Positions 43,961-54,856 of a DNA stretch of 64,000 bases are shown in pieces. The stretch comes from Hofstenia miamia. Lineage: Eukaryota > Xenacoelomorpha > Acoela. The stretch's first letter is position 1. Every line of letters starts with the position of its first letter. The position numbers and the translations under genes were made by a program. Where the stretch lies: positions 1,384,904 to 1,448,903 of the forward strand of contig SCFE01000101.1 in assembly GCA_004352715.1 (NCBI GenBank), given 5' to 3'. The notes under the pieces are model-generated. The model worked only from the letters and a program-made list of their open reading frames with translations. It had not been told where the DNA came from and did not search any database.

Positions 43961-44989
43961 TTCGACATTTTTACTTAACCTTACAGTAAATAGCCAAAGG
44001 CAACAAATGTGAAAATGTGGGGTAGGTCTAAACTACGAAATGAAAATTTGTAAGCAATAATATGAAAGGTAGATGTGACATGTTAGAAATGTGCATGTCA
44101 TTATAAAATTTTGACTGTACTTCTAATTCTAACTAATTACTTTAAATTATTTAAATGTAAATTTATTTATGTTATGTTTAATATTAACTATTTTAATCTT
44201 TTAAAATTTATTCATTATGCGTTTGCTTTCATTTTCTATTAAATTTATTGTTTTTTTACAAAAATTAGCTGTATTTCGTTAATATATTTTTTCTAAGGTA
44301 AAACTATTTTTTCATTTTTTCTTTGTTAATTTATCATATTTTTCATTGTTATTCTAAGTTTTATACACCTTTCGACAAATTCAGAATTTTTAAGTATTAA
44401 TTTACTAAAATATGAAAGGTTGCTATTTTTTGTAACTGCATATCGTATATTTAAAATATAATCCGCCTTTAACAGGTCATTGGTTCGAATGTGTTCGATC
44501 AAGCTTTATGCTTATATATGCAATTAATTTACTGGACTCGACGAGTTGAACCTGTATTTTACCATGCAAAATGGTATGAATGAAACTAATTATGCCATCA
44601 ACAACCGTTTAACAGAATTTATTAAAACGTTCTATCATCACATCAGAATTGATGTGGTTTATCCCTCGATTGGTTGGGAACATAGTCTTTACACCACTTT
44701 TGAATCGTGCTTGAGCATAGCCTCCAAACGCGTCTTCACTCATTTTTAAAAAGTTATGAAAACTTGTAGGTGAAATAGCGGGAAAAAAGTTGAATTCGCC
44801 CCGACCTAGAATTGTCCGCCCTACATCAAACCATTGGTATCTAACATATTCGTAGTTTTTCAATAAGCTCGACTGTTGTGCAATTAGCGACCTGCTTGGC
44901 ATTGTTGGCATTTAACATTAGAATTTAATAAGAAACGGATAAAACTGTTAAAATATTTCACAAAGCGACGATTAATACCACAATATTTT
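43961..44989. other. No recognised gene; possible tail of the MULE relic
   Basis: AT-rich. On the minus strand 44609-44911 is open for 100 codons (MPTMPSRSLIAQQSSLLKNY...). It may be the end of the transposase relic that follows, but I cannot align it to the MULE family. Confidence 0.35.
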
Positions 44990-45862
44990 CGTAAAAAGAA
45001 AAAATCGATAATGTTCGCACAGGTTAACAAGCCATTGGTCCAAAACCTTCATTCAACACTTCTTTGCTAAGGGAACCATAAGAACCTGATTCTGCAAATA
45101 ATTTTTCCATAAATATAATCTACAGTACACTGTTTTTGAATCAGGAAATGCATTCTTGATATCCTTTTTAATAGCTTTCTCACCATCAGATCCAATGACT
45201 AAACTCGAATTTTCCAGAAAAATCTTCCAAATATTTCAGCTGTGGATGTACCATGCAAAAGTATCGGCCCCATAAAAATAGGGTTTTCTCCAGATTTACA
45301 ACATATAAGGAGTTTCTGTTTGTATGAGAATATCGTAGCATACAGATCGCCTAAATTGAAGTTTAAAACTGACACGTCATCAGATGAAGCACATTGCTGT
45401 GATATGTCCTTCATTTGAAAAATTCTGTATACAGCATTATTGAAGGAACATTGCCTTTAGGAATAACTAATTCTTGTATAAATGGTTGCGATAAAACCAT
45501 GCAATATTTTCTGAAAAGTTTTTAGAGGTACAGGAAATATTACTCATTACAGCAGATTTCAAATTGTATATTTGCTTGAGGTTTCTTGGTTGGTCATTAA
45601 ACTCCGCAGATTCACCAAGACGTCTATAAATAGAACTTGAACTTTCTGTAGTCACTGTATTTTTTGTATTGTCTAATACTTTTGGTTGAATGCGAATATA
45701 ATTTTTGCAGTTGTCCCTTTGAATAGTGTGTGAAGTATATCCGGGAAAATTTCCAATGTATTCAACAATCATTGCATCAGATATGATCTTATGACAAGCT
45801 ATGCGGGATACACGTCTTTGGTATTTGGGTTGGGACTCGTGTACAGAACTTTTGCCCAATGA
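44990..45862 (-). pseudogene. MULE-like (Mutator superfamily) transposase relic
   Basis: Minus-strand blocks occur in MULE order but in different frames. First IRIQPKVLDNTKNTVTTESS and QPRNLKQIYNLKSA (45467-45860). Then VSVLNFNLGDLYATIFSYKQ and NPIFMGPILLHGTS (45199-45414), the D.TF.LG.FYVT...GP.L.H block, in which the first catalytic Asp seems lost. Then LVIGSDGEKAIKKDIKNAFP with YCRLYLWKNY (about 45080-45190), the TDGE.AL...FP block with the second Asp. At least two frameshifts and several stops. The 5' end of its frame runs into the 17-bp tandem array. Family patterns are from memory. Confidence 0.7.
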
Positions 45863-45947
45863 TTTTTCGCCCATTTGTATATTTCGCCCACTATGAATTC
45901 TCGCCCAAAAGAATTTTTCGCCCATTTGGAATTTTCGCCTATGAGAA
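45861..45947. repeat. 17-bp tandem array, probable terminal repeat of the MULE relic
   Basis: CGCCC-type units start at 45868, 45885, 45902, 45919 and 45936, exactly 17 bp apart, with unit TTTTCGCCCATTTGGAA and a degenerate unit before (TTTTGCCCAATGA). It stands directly upstream of the minus-strand transposase relic, where a TIR is expected. No inverse array was found at the other end. Confidence 0.75.
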
Positions 45948-46424
45948 ATATTTCATTGTAGAGTAGAGAAGAATCTTTAAAACCTGCCTTGGACTTTTTA
46001 TGTTTATTTTTTACCTGCCGCGGACTTTTTATTTTAATTTTTCAACAACTTTCTACATAACTTTTTCTAATTGCTTATGTGGTTTCTATATAGAATGTTT
46101 GAAATATTTTTCATTTTCAGTAAAATACTACTCTGTATGTTAATGTTTCAATACTAGAATAATAATGTAATGATTTTGTATTTATCTTCGACAGGTTTTG
46201 CACACCTGGATTTTCCAAATTATGAATTAAATTGAGATTGAGAGTTGTACCCTTATGCAAAATGGATTACTATAACTGTGAATGCACGTCATTGTTTCAT
46301 TACGATAACAAGTCTTTAGTGCTTCTAAGGTCGTAGTTATTTTATGTATTTGTAAATATATGATAAGTACTCGTACTTTAATGAATTATATTGCCTTTCT
46401 GGGAGGTGTGAGAGATCTACCTTC
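45948..46424. other. No recognised gene
   Basis: AT-rich; the phrase ACCTGC-G-GGACTTTTTAT is repeated at about 45983-46002 and 46013-46034. Nothing else. Confidence 0.4.
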
Positions 46425-46496
46425 TGATTCGTGGTGTAAGATAAACACATCTGTACGCATCTACAGAAGATGTGGGTTCGAATCCCACCGAATCAA
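46425..46496 (+). tRNA. tRNA-like unit with defective anticodon loop (SINE head?)
   Basis: Acceptor TGATTCG/CGAATCA (7 perfect bp), D arm GTGT/ACAC, T arm GTGGG/CCCAC with loop TTCGAAT, discriminator A, and a perfect Pol III B-box GGTTCGAATCC. The anticodon arm CTGTA/TACAG closes a 6-base loop (CGCATC), one short of normal, so it cannot decode normally. The D-arm phrase TGGTGTAA is like that of tRNA-Gln and related tRNAs. A decayed relative with similar downstream sequence (GGCAATAATTTA) lies at 49123, arguing for a dispersed repeat. Confidence 0.5.
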
Positions 46497-46623
46497 TATG
46501 GCAATAATTTATATTGCTCTATATTTAGAATTTTATCCTTAAACTATAATTTCCCATATCTATAATCGCAAAAGCGGAAATAGAATTGTATTTGATTCCG
46601 TATATTCTAGTTGTTCCTGCTAA

Positions 46624-47623
46624 NNNNNNNNNNNNNNNNNNNNNNNNNNNNNNNNNNNNNNNNNNNNNNNNNNNNNNNNNNNNNNNNNNNNNNNNNNNNN
46701 NNNNNNNNNNNNNNNNNNNNNNNNNNNNNNNNNNNNNNNNNNNNNNNNNNNNNNNNNNNNNNNNNNNNNNNNNNNNNNNNNNNNNNNNNNNNNNNNNNNN
46801 NNNNNNNNNNNNNNNNNNNNNNNNNNNNNNNNNNNNNNNNNNNNNNNNNNNNNNNNNNNNNNNNNNNNNNNNNNNNNNNNNNNNNNNNNNNNNNNNNNNN
46901 NNNNNNNNNNNNNNNNNNNNNNNNNNNNNNNNNNNNNNNNNNNNNNNNNNNNNNNNNNNNNNNNNNNNNNNNNNNNNNNNNNNNNNNNNNNNNNNNNNNN
47001 NNNNNNNNNNNNNNNNNNNNNNNNNNNNNNNNNNNNNNNNNNNNNNNNNNNNNNNNNNNNNNNNNNNNNNNNNNNNNNNNNNNNNNNNNNNNNNNNNNNN
47101 NNNNNNNNNNNNNNNNNNNNNNNNNNNNNNNNNNNNNNNNNNNNNNNNNNNNNNNNNNNNNNNNNNNNNNNNNNNNNNNNNNNNNNNNNNNNNNNNNNNN
47201 NNNNNNNNNNNNNNNNNNNNNNNNNNNNNNNNNNNNNNNNNNNNNNNNNNNNNNNNNNNNNNNNNNNNNNNNNNNNNNNNNNNNNNNNNNNNNNNNNNNN
47301 NNNNNNNNNNNNNNNNNNNNNNNNNNNNNNNNNNNNNNNNNNNNNNNNNNNNNNNNNNNNNNNNNNNNNNNNNNNNNNNNNNNNNNNNNNNNNNNNNNNN
47401 NNNNNNNNNNNNNNNNNNNNNNNNNNNNNNNNNNNNNNNNNNNNNNNNNNNNNNNNNNNNNNNNNNNNNNNNNNNNNNNNNNNNNNNNNNNNNNNNNNNN
47501 NNNNNNNNNNNNNNNNNNNNNNNNNNNNNNNNNNNNNNNNNNNNNNNNNNNNNNNNNNNNNNNNNNNNNNNNNNNNNNNNNNNNNNNNNNNNNNNNNNNN
47601 NNNNNNNNNNNNNNNNNNNNNNN
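46624..47623. other. Assembly gap, exactly 1000 N
   Basis: Placeholder gap inside the first copy of a duplicated segment. In the second copy the corresponding distance is only about 40-170 bp, so the true gap is probably far smaller than 1000. Confidence 0.99.
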
Positions 47624-48132
47624 AAGAACTGTCAAAGCAAGCAAATCACATTAAGAGCGAGAACAAAATATCTCTCTCAAAAACTGAATAGCTAGCAATT
47701 CTATATAGTAATATTAATAGGCGGTATTTGGAAAAATTCTGTTTTATATTTGAAAATGTAATGTCAATATCGCCTACATTGTTCATTAGAAAAATAATGG
47801 AGTTAACAACAAATCACGCAAATGTAAAATAAACGAAAAGGATAAAAATGCACAATAAAGCAGCATCATTTATAATTTCATGTATATTAATACATTAAAT
47901 TAATGAATTAAAGAATTACACTATTAATAAATTTGTAATGAATTATTTTAGAGAACAAAAATTGCGATGACAATGATAATCTTTAATTGCTGCACTATCG
48001 ATAAATTAACTGAAATTTGATAAGTTCCCAAGTTTAATTTTGGCATCATTAGTTTTATGTCCCAAGATTAAAATCATATCTGCAATAATTAACTTGTACT
48101 GATTTTCTATATAACAAATTAAAATTCCAACG
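47624..48132. repeat. Duplicated segment, copy A
   Basis: From AAGAACTGTCAAAGCAAGCA to AAATTAAAATTCCAA. It matches 49361-49880 at about 95-97% by eye, with a few substitutions and a small indel near 48020/49755. No coding frame. It is probably linked with the tRNA-like unit left of the gap as one larger repeat. Confidence 0.85.
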
Positions 48133-48631
48133 GTATCTTTAAAACCTGCCCAGAGATTTGCTGCCCAGATCCTGTATGACGTCATTAAAATATTATGACG
48201 TCTCACTAACCGAAAATACAATTCTCGGAAAAACAACGTTTTTGATATAGTAAACTGCTTAATGTATCTTATTCAACTAATTTTTTAGTTATTTAGGTGA
48301 AATTGAGTATTGCTGAGCACAGTTTTTACGCCGGAGTGAAGTTACAGGTTTCTTCGTAAAATAAATTAACGTTGGAATTAATTTTGCACATTAAACGGTG
48401 TTTTTCTTTTTTAATCGATGTAGCAGATATTAACACTTTTTTATTATTAGCATTTATAGAATAATAGAGCATTTTTTAGTAAATACTGTCATGAACATTT
48501 AGTTTAAGTAAGCTCATTCCCCCATTGAGTGGGAAATGATATCACATAGAGCTAAAGGCAGTTGAAGGGATTTAAATTTCCCGATTTTTTTAATTTGAAT
48601 GTAGATTGATTTTATTGCAGTATACATATAT
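48133..48631. other. No recognised gene
   Basis: AT-rich; nothing seen. Confidence 0.4.
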
Positions 48632-48701
48632 TGAACAGTGGTGCAATGATAGCACACTCATTATTAATGAGAGATTGCTGGTTAGAGTCCAGCCTGTTCA
48701 A
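48632..48701 (+). tRNA. tRNA-like unit with shortened anticodon stem
   Basis: Acceptor TGAACAG/CTGTTCA (7 perfect bp), D arm GTGC/GCAC with loop AATGATA, anticodon stem CTCA/TGAG (4 bp) with 7-base loop TTATTAA (anticodon ATT), variable AGATT, T arm GCTGG/CCAGC with loop TTAGAGT, discriminator A. The B-box GGTTAGAGTCC has one change from consensus. One base pair short in the anticodon stem. Probably a pseudo-tRNA or SINE head of the same family as 40866 and 46425. Confidence 0.45.
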
Positions 48702-48832
48702 TGGAGCAATTGCTCAAGTTTTTTCAACATTTATTACGTAGAATAGTCATTTATATTTCATTTCGAAATATTGGAAACTGAATATTTAATTTGACAAATA
48801 TAATATAATAAATATTAATATAATGCAGAATC

Positions 48833-48844
48833 NNNNNNNNNNNN
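48833..48844. other. Assembly gap, 12 N
   Basis: Short run of N in AT-rich sequence. Confidence 0.99.
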
Positions 48845-49117
48845 TTGACTTTCAAACACTTTGATATGAAATGTGTCAGGATCTTTCAGCCAACGGCATC
48901 ATCCGCCAATGTAGTCACTGTCAAATAGCCAAATTATAATTATAAATTTTTGGAATGGAATTAATTAAAGCGAAAAAGGGTTATCTTCTTACAGAGAAAT
49001 GTTTTTTATATAGAAAAAGCAGCGAAAGTAAACATAAATATATTTTTAAGCTCGTTTTCGATTTTTTTGTGAATGTATTAGAAACATTTTATTGGCGTTG
49101 TACAAGTACAATATCTA

Positions 49118-49880
49118 CATTCTGATTCGTGGTGTAAGAATAACACAGCTGTACCTTTCCATTACACACCTAATGATGGAACGCATCCCACTGTCATAGA
49201 GGCAATAATTTATTTTGTATTATAGTTACAATATGGAAACTATATTCTATTATGTATATATATTTTAGTTAGTTCGTTGTTTACGTCTTAAATTTTTAAT
49301 TTGTAAATGATTTTATTCAATAAAAAGTTTTTAAAAACAAATATTAGTAGATATAATGAAGAACTGTCAAGGCAAGCAAATCACATTAAGAGTGAGAACA
49401 AAATATCTCTCTCAAAAACTGAATAGCTAGCAATTCTATATAGTAATATTAATAAGCGGTATTTGGAAAAAATGCTGTTTTATATTTGAAAATGTAATGT
49501 CAATATCGCCTACATTGTTCATTAGAAAATTAATGGAGTTAACAACAAATCACGCAAATGTAAAATAAACGAAAAGGATAAAAATGCACAAGAAAGCAGC
49601 ATCATTTATAATTTTATGTATATTAATACATTAAATTAATGAATTAAAGAATTACACTATTAATAAATTTGTAATGAATTATTTTAAAGAACAAAAGTTG
49701 CGATGACAATGATAATCGTTAATTGCTGTACTATTGATAAATTAACTGAAATTTGCATAAGCTCCAGCAAAAGCAACATTATTTTAATTTTGGCATCATT
49801 AGTTTTAGGTCCTAAGATTAAAATCATATGTGCAATAATTAACTTGTACTGATTTTCTATATAATAAATTAAAATTCCAA
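49118..49880. repeat. Duplicated segment, copy B, with decayed tRNA-like head
   Basis: 49123-49197 resembles the tRNA-like unit of 46425 (TGATTCGTGGTGTAAG, then GTAC...GGAACGCATCCCAC) with the B-box destroyed. 49361-49880 is the near-identical partner of 47624-48132. No coding frame. Confidence 0.75.
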
Positions 49881-50159
49881 GAAGCTCGAAAGTTAAGGCT
49901 TAATTGTGGTCTCAATGCGTATTAAAATAATTATCTAACAAATATTTCCTATTCTCATTAAAATTGGCAAATATATATTTTATAAATTACTATTAAAATA
50001 AGTAAACTATAATTTTAAATAATATAATTTGTTTTTGTTTTGATGCTTTTGGCTGATAGTGACCATACCCAGTTTTGAATAGGTCATTACAATTTTTGCA
50101 ATGTTGGAAGATTCATGGCTGTGGTTTGATTTCAACAAGATTCCTCTTATTAGACAAAC
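49881..50159. other. No recognised gene
   Basis: AT-rich; 3' flank of the candidate terminal exon on the minus strand. Confidence 0.35.
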
Positions 50160-50525
50160 TCATTTACTGTAAAATAAGCCGGCTTTTCTTCGAAAATATT
50201 GAAGCTTACCATTTTTAAAAAGAAAAAAGGTTAGAGATCCCGGTTTTAGCCACGCTCCACAATCGTCACAATATTTCATTCGTTCAACCTTTGGTTTCTT
50301 TACAAAAAACAAATCATTCTCTTTTATGCCATTGGGTATTTGAGGAAGTAAATCTGTGTTTCTACAGTATAACATCAGTGTAAACAACTGTTGACAAGAC
50401 AAACATTGCTTTCTAGGTAGTGGAATATTATTCGCCAAGTTTGAATCAGAAGCTGTTAGTGCGTCTTCATCAGAACAATATCCATATGGCATTGTATCAG
50501 AACTGGTGTTTGAATCTGATAAAGT
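50160..50525 (-). CDS. Candidate terminal exon with two Cys pairs, unrecognised
   Basis: A minus-strand frame opens after an AG (GTAACAG before 50525; a stop lies just upstream of it) and ends in TGA at 50160. It reads TLSDSNTSSDTMPYGYCSDE, then KQCLSCQQLF, MLYCRNTD, KVERMKYCDDCGAWLKPGSL and ends GLFYSK. Two C-x2-C pairs (CLSC and CDDC), with another Cys between, suggest a small zinc-ribbon-like fold. The internal ATG could also be a start, giving 110 residues. No family recognised. The acceptor has a poor pyrimidine tract. Confidence 0.35.
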   Translation of the reverse strand, partial: TLSDSNTSSDTMPYGYCSDEDALTASDSNLANNIPLPRKQCLSCQQLFTLMLYCRNTDLLPQIPNGIKENDLFFVKKPKVERMKYCDDCGAWLKPGSLTFFLFKNGKLQYFRRKAGLFYSK

Positions 50526-51193
50526 CTGTTACTTTGAATATTATTGAAGGCTTCATTGTACTTGATGGCAAGATAGCTCCATCAAAATATAAGCAAACCA
50601 AAAATTAGCTCCCTTTCGTATTTTAGTAATCTTAACAAAAAGTAGATAAAATTTAGAATAATCATGAAAAATATGATAAATAGTAAAGAAATGAAAAAAT
50701 AAGTTTAACTTCCAAAAAATCAAATGTACAAAGTAAAAATGAATAAATCGCTCCTTTTCGTATTTTATAAGGCCACTATATATTAACGAAACAATAAATT
50801 TAATAGAAAATAAAAGCAAATGCAGAATGAATAAATTTTAAGGGATTAAATTAGTTAATATTAAATATAACTGAAAAAAAACTTGACATTTGCATAATTA
50901 TGGTAATTAGTAGTCAAAACTCAAAATGTAATAATGACATGCTCATTTCTAACATGTCGCATCTCTCTTTCTATCATTGTTTACAAATTTTCTTTCGTAT
51001 TTTAGACCTACCCTGAAAATATGTGCAGTTTGATATTCGCAATCAGCTCAATCAATATTCACATAAAAGCAAAATATACAAAACTTCTGAAATTATAATT
51101 TATTACTTTAATGAGTAAAAATGAATTCAGCAATCAATAGCTAAATATATATTGTTTGCTATGTTTTAATTTTCTAGTTATTTTAAAAGTGAA
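50526..51193. other. No recognised gene
   Basis: AT-rich; a direct repeat GCTCCCTTTCGTATTTTA / GCTCCTTTTCGTATTTTA (about 50607 and 50751) is the only structure noted. Confidence 0.4.
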
Positions 51194-51545
51194 AAGGTTG
51201 GTACTTAGAATCAAATAATATAATTTTATTGTACATTACGAAAGTAAAAGCAAAAACTTCCGAGTATTTTCGGCATTACATTAAATATTGACTTCAATTA
51301 AATTATTACTCTTTGTATTTTAAAATCCTTCGTACATCAATATATAATTAAATTTTTCAAACGAGTATTAAGTGTTGGTCCCCTATCACTTTTAAAGTGA
51401 TTAGCAGTTTGAATTATTAGAAGCTATTATTAACTTAGATATAATTACTGCATTCATGTTTATCGTTTAAAGTTGTCATTTATAATCTCAGAACTTTTGT
51501 ACATTTTACTTTTATTTGAATATCAAACTGCAGTCAGACCTCCTA
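51194..51545. repeat. Degenerate copy of MITE family A
   Basis: It starts AGGTTGGTACTTAGAATCAA and later has ATAATTACTGCATTCATGTT and TATTTGAATATCAAACTGCA, each matching family A copies in order. The right TIR is not recognisable, so it is truncated or badly decayed. Confidence 0.5.
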
Positions 51546-52049
51546 TATTTTTACATGTTTAGGCAGTATATTTTATATAAATAACTGTGCCCTGTCGTAC
51601 ATTTATTTGATTTGCTCATGCTTATATGTTACATATTGCACTTAAAATATTCGTATTACTGAACTTATGTTTGCAGTAGCAAAATTAAATCCAAGTTGTT
51701 TCTAAATTATTGATGGATTTCATTCAAGCACATATGGAATTTTCGTAGGTAACCGTTTAAATTTAAAATTTAAATTGTATTAAATATAATTTCAAGAGGC
51801 GAAGGTATAGAATAGGGTGCACGCGGAATACACGGAGCATGCGAATAAAATAAACAATAACACAAGGTAAAAAACGATGAGAAATGCAATAAAATACGTA
51901 AAAAGTTTAAAAAATAATGTATATAGATCAATAACTTTGCAAAATTAACCAAATTCGTAGCACGCGTTAGTACGCGGTACATATTTCAGGACAATAGACA
52001 AAAAACTTGAAATAATTTACTATTATTAAACAAATTAGATCTAAAAGTA
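51546..52049. other. No recognised gene
   Basis: AT-rich; nothing seen. Confidence 0.4.
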
Positions 52050-52540
52050 TATTTTTGCAAATCTATGCATGTTTAGCTTAAATCAAGTCCTTTCCTTGGA
52101 TGAAATTTCCAAATACTTTTTGATAAAAATATAAATATATTAATTTCGATTACTAAATGTGTTTTACTCGTATTATTATAGCAACTAATCTATTTTAAAC
52201 AAACCCTTGCACATGTTTTGCAAGTATTAACATTTTCTGACACCATTTTTCTATTCTAATGTATATAGATGTATGCATGTGACTNNNNNNNNNNNNNNNN
52301 NNNNNTATTTTTGCAAATCTATGCATGTTTAGCTTAAATCAAGTCCTTTCCTTGGATGAAATTTCCAAATACTTTTTGATAAAAATATAAATATATTAAT
52401 TTCGATTACTAAATGTGTTTTACTCGTATTATTATAGCAACTAATCTATTTTAAACAAACCCTTGCACATGTTTTGCAAGTATTAACATTTTCTGACACC
52501 ATTTTTCTATTCTAATGTATATAGATGTATGCATGTGACT
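52050..52540. repeat. Exact 235-bp duplication around a 21-N gap (assembly artefact)
   Basis: 52050-52284 and 52306-52540 are identical by direct comparison, from TATTTTTGCAAATCTATGCA to ATGTATGCATGTGACT, and are separated only by 21 N (52285-52305). This is what two overlapping contig ends look like when a scaffolder fails to merge them. Confidence 0.9.
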
Positions 52541-53671
52541 TATACTATTAAGAATGCATAAAAGACGCAAGTTATTTCTGGTTAATAAAATTTTTTGTAG
52601 ATCGTTATAAAAAATCTTTAATTCCTTAAACCAGGTTAAATCTTTGAATACTATCTGGAAAATAATAGTGTTATTTTGAAATTTACTTCCATTTGAAATC
52701 CAGTATATCAGATATAAAGTGCATACTTACTGATGTGGTAAACATTGCTTTCGAAATAATTGAGTGGCAGAAAATAACAAATCAAGTCCTGCAAAAAATT
52801 TTAGCCCCTCTTTTAAGAAGTTTCTTGCGACGCCCTTTATTGCCCACATTATTTAACGCAACGGCTAACTCTGAATTGAATCAATCTCTTTAGGCTATTG
52901 CACATTTGTGATCAAAATTTTAATTACAACCGAACAACCAATAGATTTAAATTTCAAAACGAGATACTTCATTAAATTTTTTGAGCAAAACATAATTGAA
53001 GAACGCGTTAATTGACAAAATTATCAAATCGATTGATTTATAATTGTGTGTTGTTAGGTGCAAAACAAGTGAAATGATCCTGCTTTTGATCATTGCTTTA
53101 TGAAGAATCCGTAAAAAGACAATGCATTTGGACCATTCATGACATTCTATTTCCAAATTTGATCATTCACCCAAGCATTTATTTATTTATGAAATGCATA
53201 AAGCCGGTTTTTCTCAAAAGTATTTATAATGCTTACAAGAAATCAGATTTCTCCTGCAGTTGATTTAATAAATCTATTTCAAGTGAAATTGTAAATAACT
53301 GCTGTAGTCTCCTTGAATTTGTTTTATGGCAGAATATTTACAAATAGTTGATAAATCGTGTATTTCAAAATATTGAATATGAAGATCTTTTATTGATTGA
53401 AGTCATATTGAAAAATTGTACCCTAAAAATTTAGGGGACCTTTGCAAATAAAATTGATGACTCATCCAATAAAATTTTCTAGACCAGTTTTTTATCAAGG
53501 AACAATCTGACATCCTCAATATTTTGAAAAAAAATAATTTTTGAGTCAGTGTAGTCCTTTTTTTAGTTTACCGATATACATGTAATTCTGTTCTCAGATA
53601 AAAGTTTTCTATTACTGAAAAAGGGTGTACACCATTAGGGCTCTGCATACAAAAAAACATATATACTTATA
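52541..53671. other. No recognised gene
   Basis: AT-rich DNA; no TIRs or supported frames. Confidence 0.4.
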
Positions 53672-53911
53672 TAAGAGCGCTAGATACTATGGCAGAGGGC
53701 TCTGGATAGTGTTTACATTTTTTTGAAAAAAACAAACTCATACATAAGAAATTAGACCCCTATTCCAAACCCGCAATGTCAAAATTTTTAGATTAAGTGA
53801 ATTATTCTGGCTTTAAATCGAAAAGGGCGCTGGGTTATGTGCCTCTTTGGCACTATAGAAAATCGCAAGCTGCGGGTGCTGGATAAAAATCCCATAGTAT
53901 CTAGAGCCCGT
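53672..53911. mobile_element. Probable small MITE, about 240 bp
   Basis: GCGCTAGATACTATGG (about 53676-53691) is mirrored by the inverse of CCATAGTATCTAGAGCCCG (about 53893-53911). Both sides lie in TATA-rich DNA, so the target duplication cannot be read. No coding capacity. Confidence 0.55.
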
Positions 53912-53912
53912 A

Positions 53913-53951
<39 letters not shown>

Positions 53952-54067
53952 NNNNNNNNNNNNNNNNNNNNNNNNNNNNNNNNNNNNNNNNNNNNNNNNN
54001 NNNNNNNNNNNNNNNNNNNNNNNNNNNNNNNNNNNNNNNNNNNNNNNNNNNNNNNTATATATATATA
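53912..54067. other. (AT)n microsatellite with 104-N gap
   Basis: (AT)n from about 53915, N at 53952-54055, (AT)n again to 54067. The gap is an unresolved microsatellite. Confidence 0.9.
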
Positions 54068-54421
54068 CAAAGAAAATTATGCTTTTGTTGCTTTCTGCAA
54101 ACTATGTTTGACCTTTGTTTCTAATACTATGGTAGCTTAGCCTATGTCAGCTATTCAAATTCATTGTACGTATGTCAGTGTACGTTATCATATGTCTAGC
54201 CACATCTTGGCCCTATTCGAAGTTGCCAAAATATTAAAAATGGTACAATTCTAACATGTATTCAAACCTTTTGATGTGAATTGACATGAAATTCACCGAA
54301 TCATTTAAAATAATATTAGAATCGTTTTATAATTGATGAATTCTTTTAATTTCATTCTTCTTCTAAAATTAATTGTCTGTCATCAATGACATTAGTAATT
54401 ATTATCATTATAAAGTTTCAC
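54068..54421. other. No recognised gene
   Basis: AT-rich; nothing seen. Confidence 0.4.
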
Positions 54422-54520
54422 CAGTCAAGTTAGTCCAAATCGCAGTCAATTTAGTCTCACACTCAGTGAATTTAGTCCAAAGCGCAATGAATTTAGTCCT
54501 GCAAGCAGTCAAGTTAATCC
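54422..54520. repeat. 21-bp tandem array, 4.7 units
   Basis: Units of CAGTCAATTTAGTCCAAA-type start at 54422, 54443, 54464, 54485 and 54506, exactly 21 bp apart, with 3-6 differences between units. The period is the same as in the TIRs of MITE families A and B, but the sequence is different, and I found no inverse partner array nearby. Confidence 0.85.
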
Positions 54521-54856
54521 ATTTTTTAAAGATTGTTTTTTAATTACTATCCATAGAAAATTGGATTTTACGAATGAAATATGATGGTAAGTAAGTTATA
54601 AGCATTACAATCAGTTAGTTTCTACTTTAAATATCCTAGATAGCATCCAGCGAGAACTACATGTACATTAAAGCGTACATATGTATGTTTATTTCTTAAA
54701 AGCAAAGCTAAGAAACAAAAAATTACAATACAACGGGAAGGCTTTTACAAAAAAATTTTTTCCATTAATATTGTAATATATTACAATATTATTGTGATGA
54801 GATTGGGTGCCAATAAATGTATTGCAATATATTGTATTAGTAATATATTATATATA
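54521..54856. other. No recognised gene
   Basis: AT-rich with several TAATATATTACAATATT-type palindromic runs just before the Tc1 relic. Confidence 0.4.

Noticed and set aside
54422-54520. CRISPR-like array (regular repeats)
   Set aside because: Contiguous 21-bp units without spacers, in eukaryotic DNA; it is a tandem repeat.
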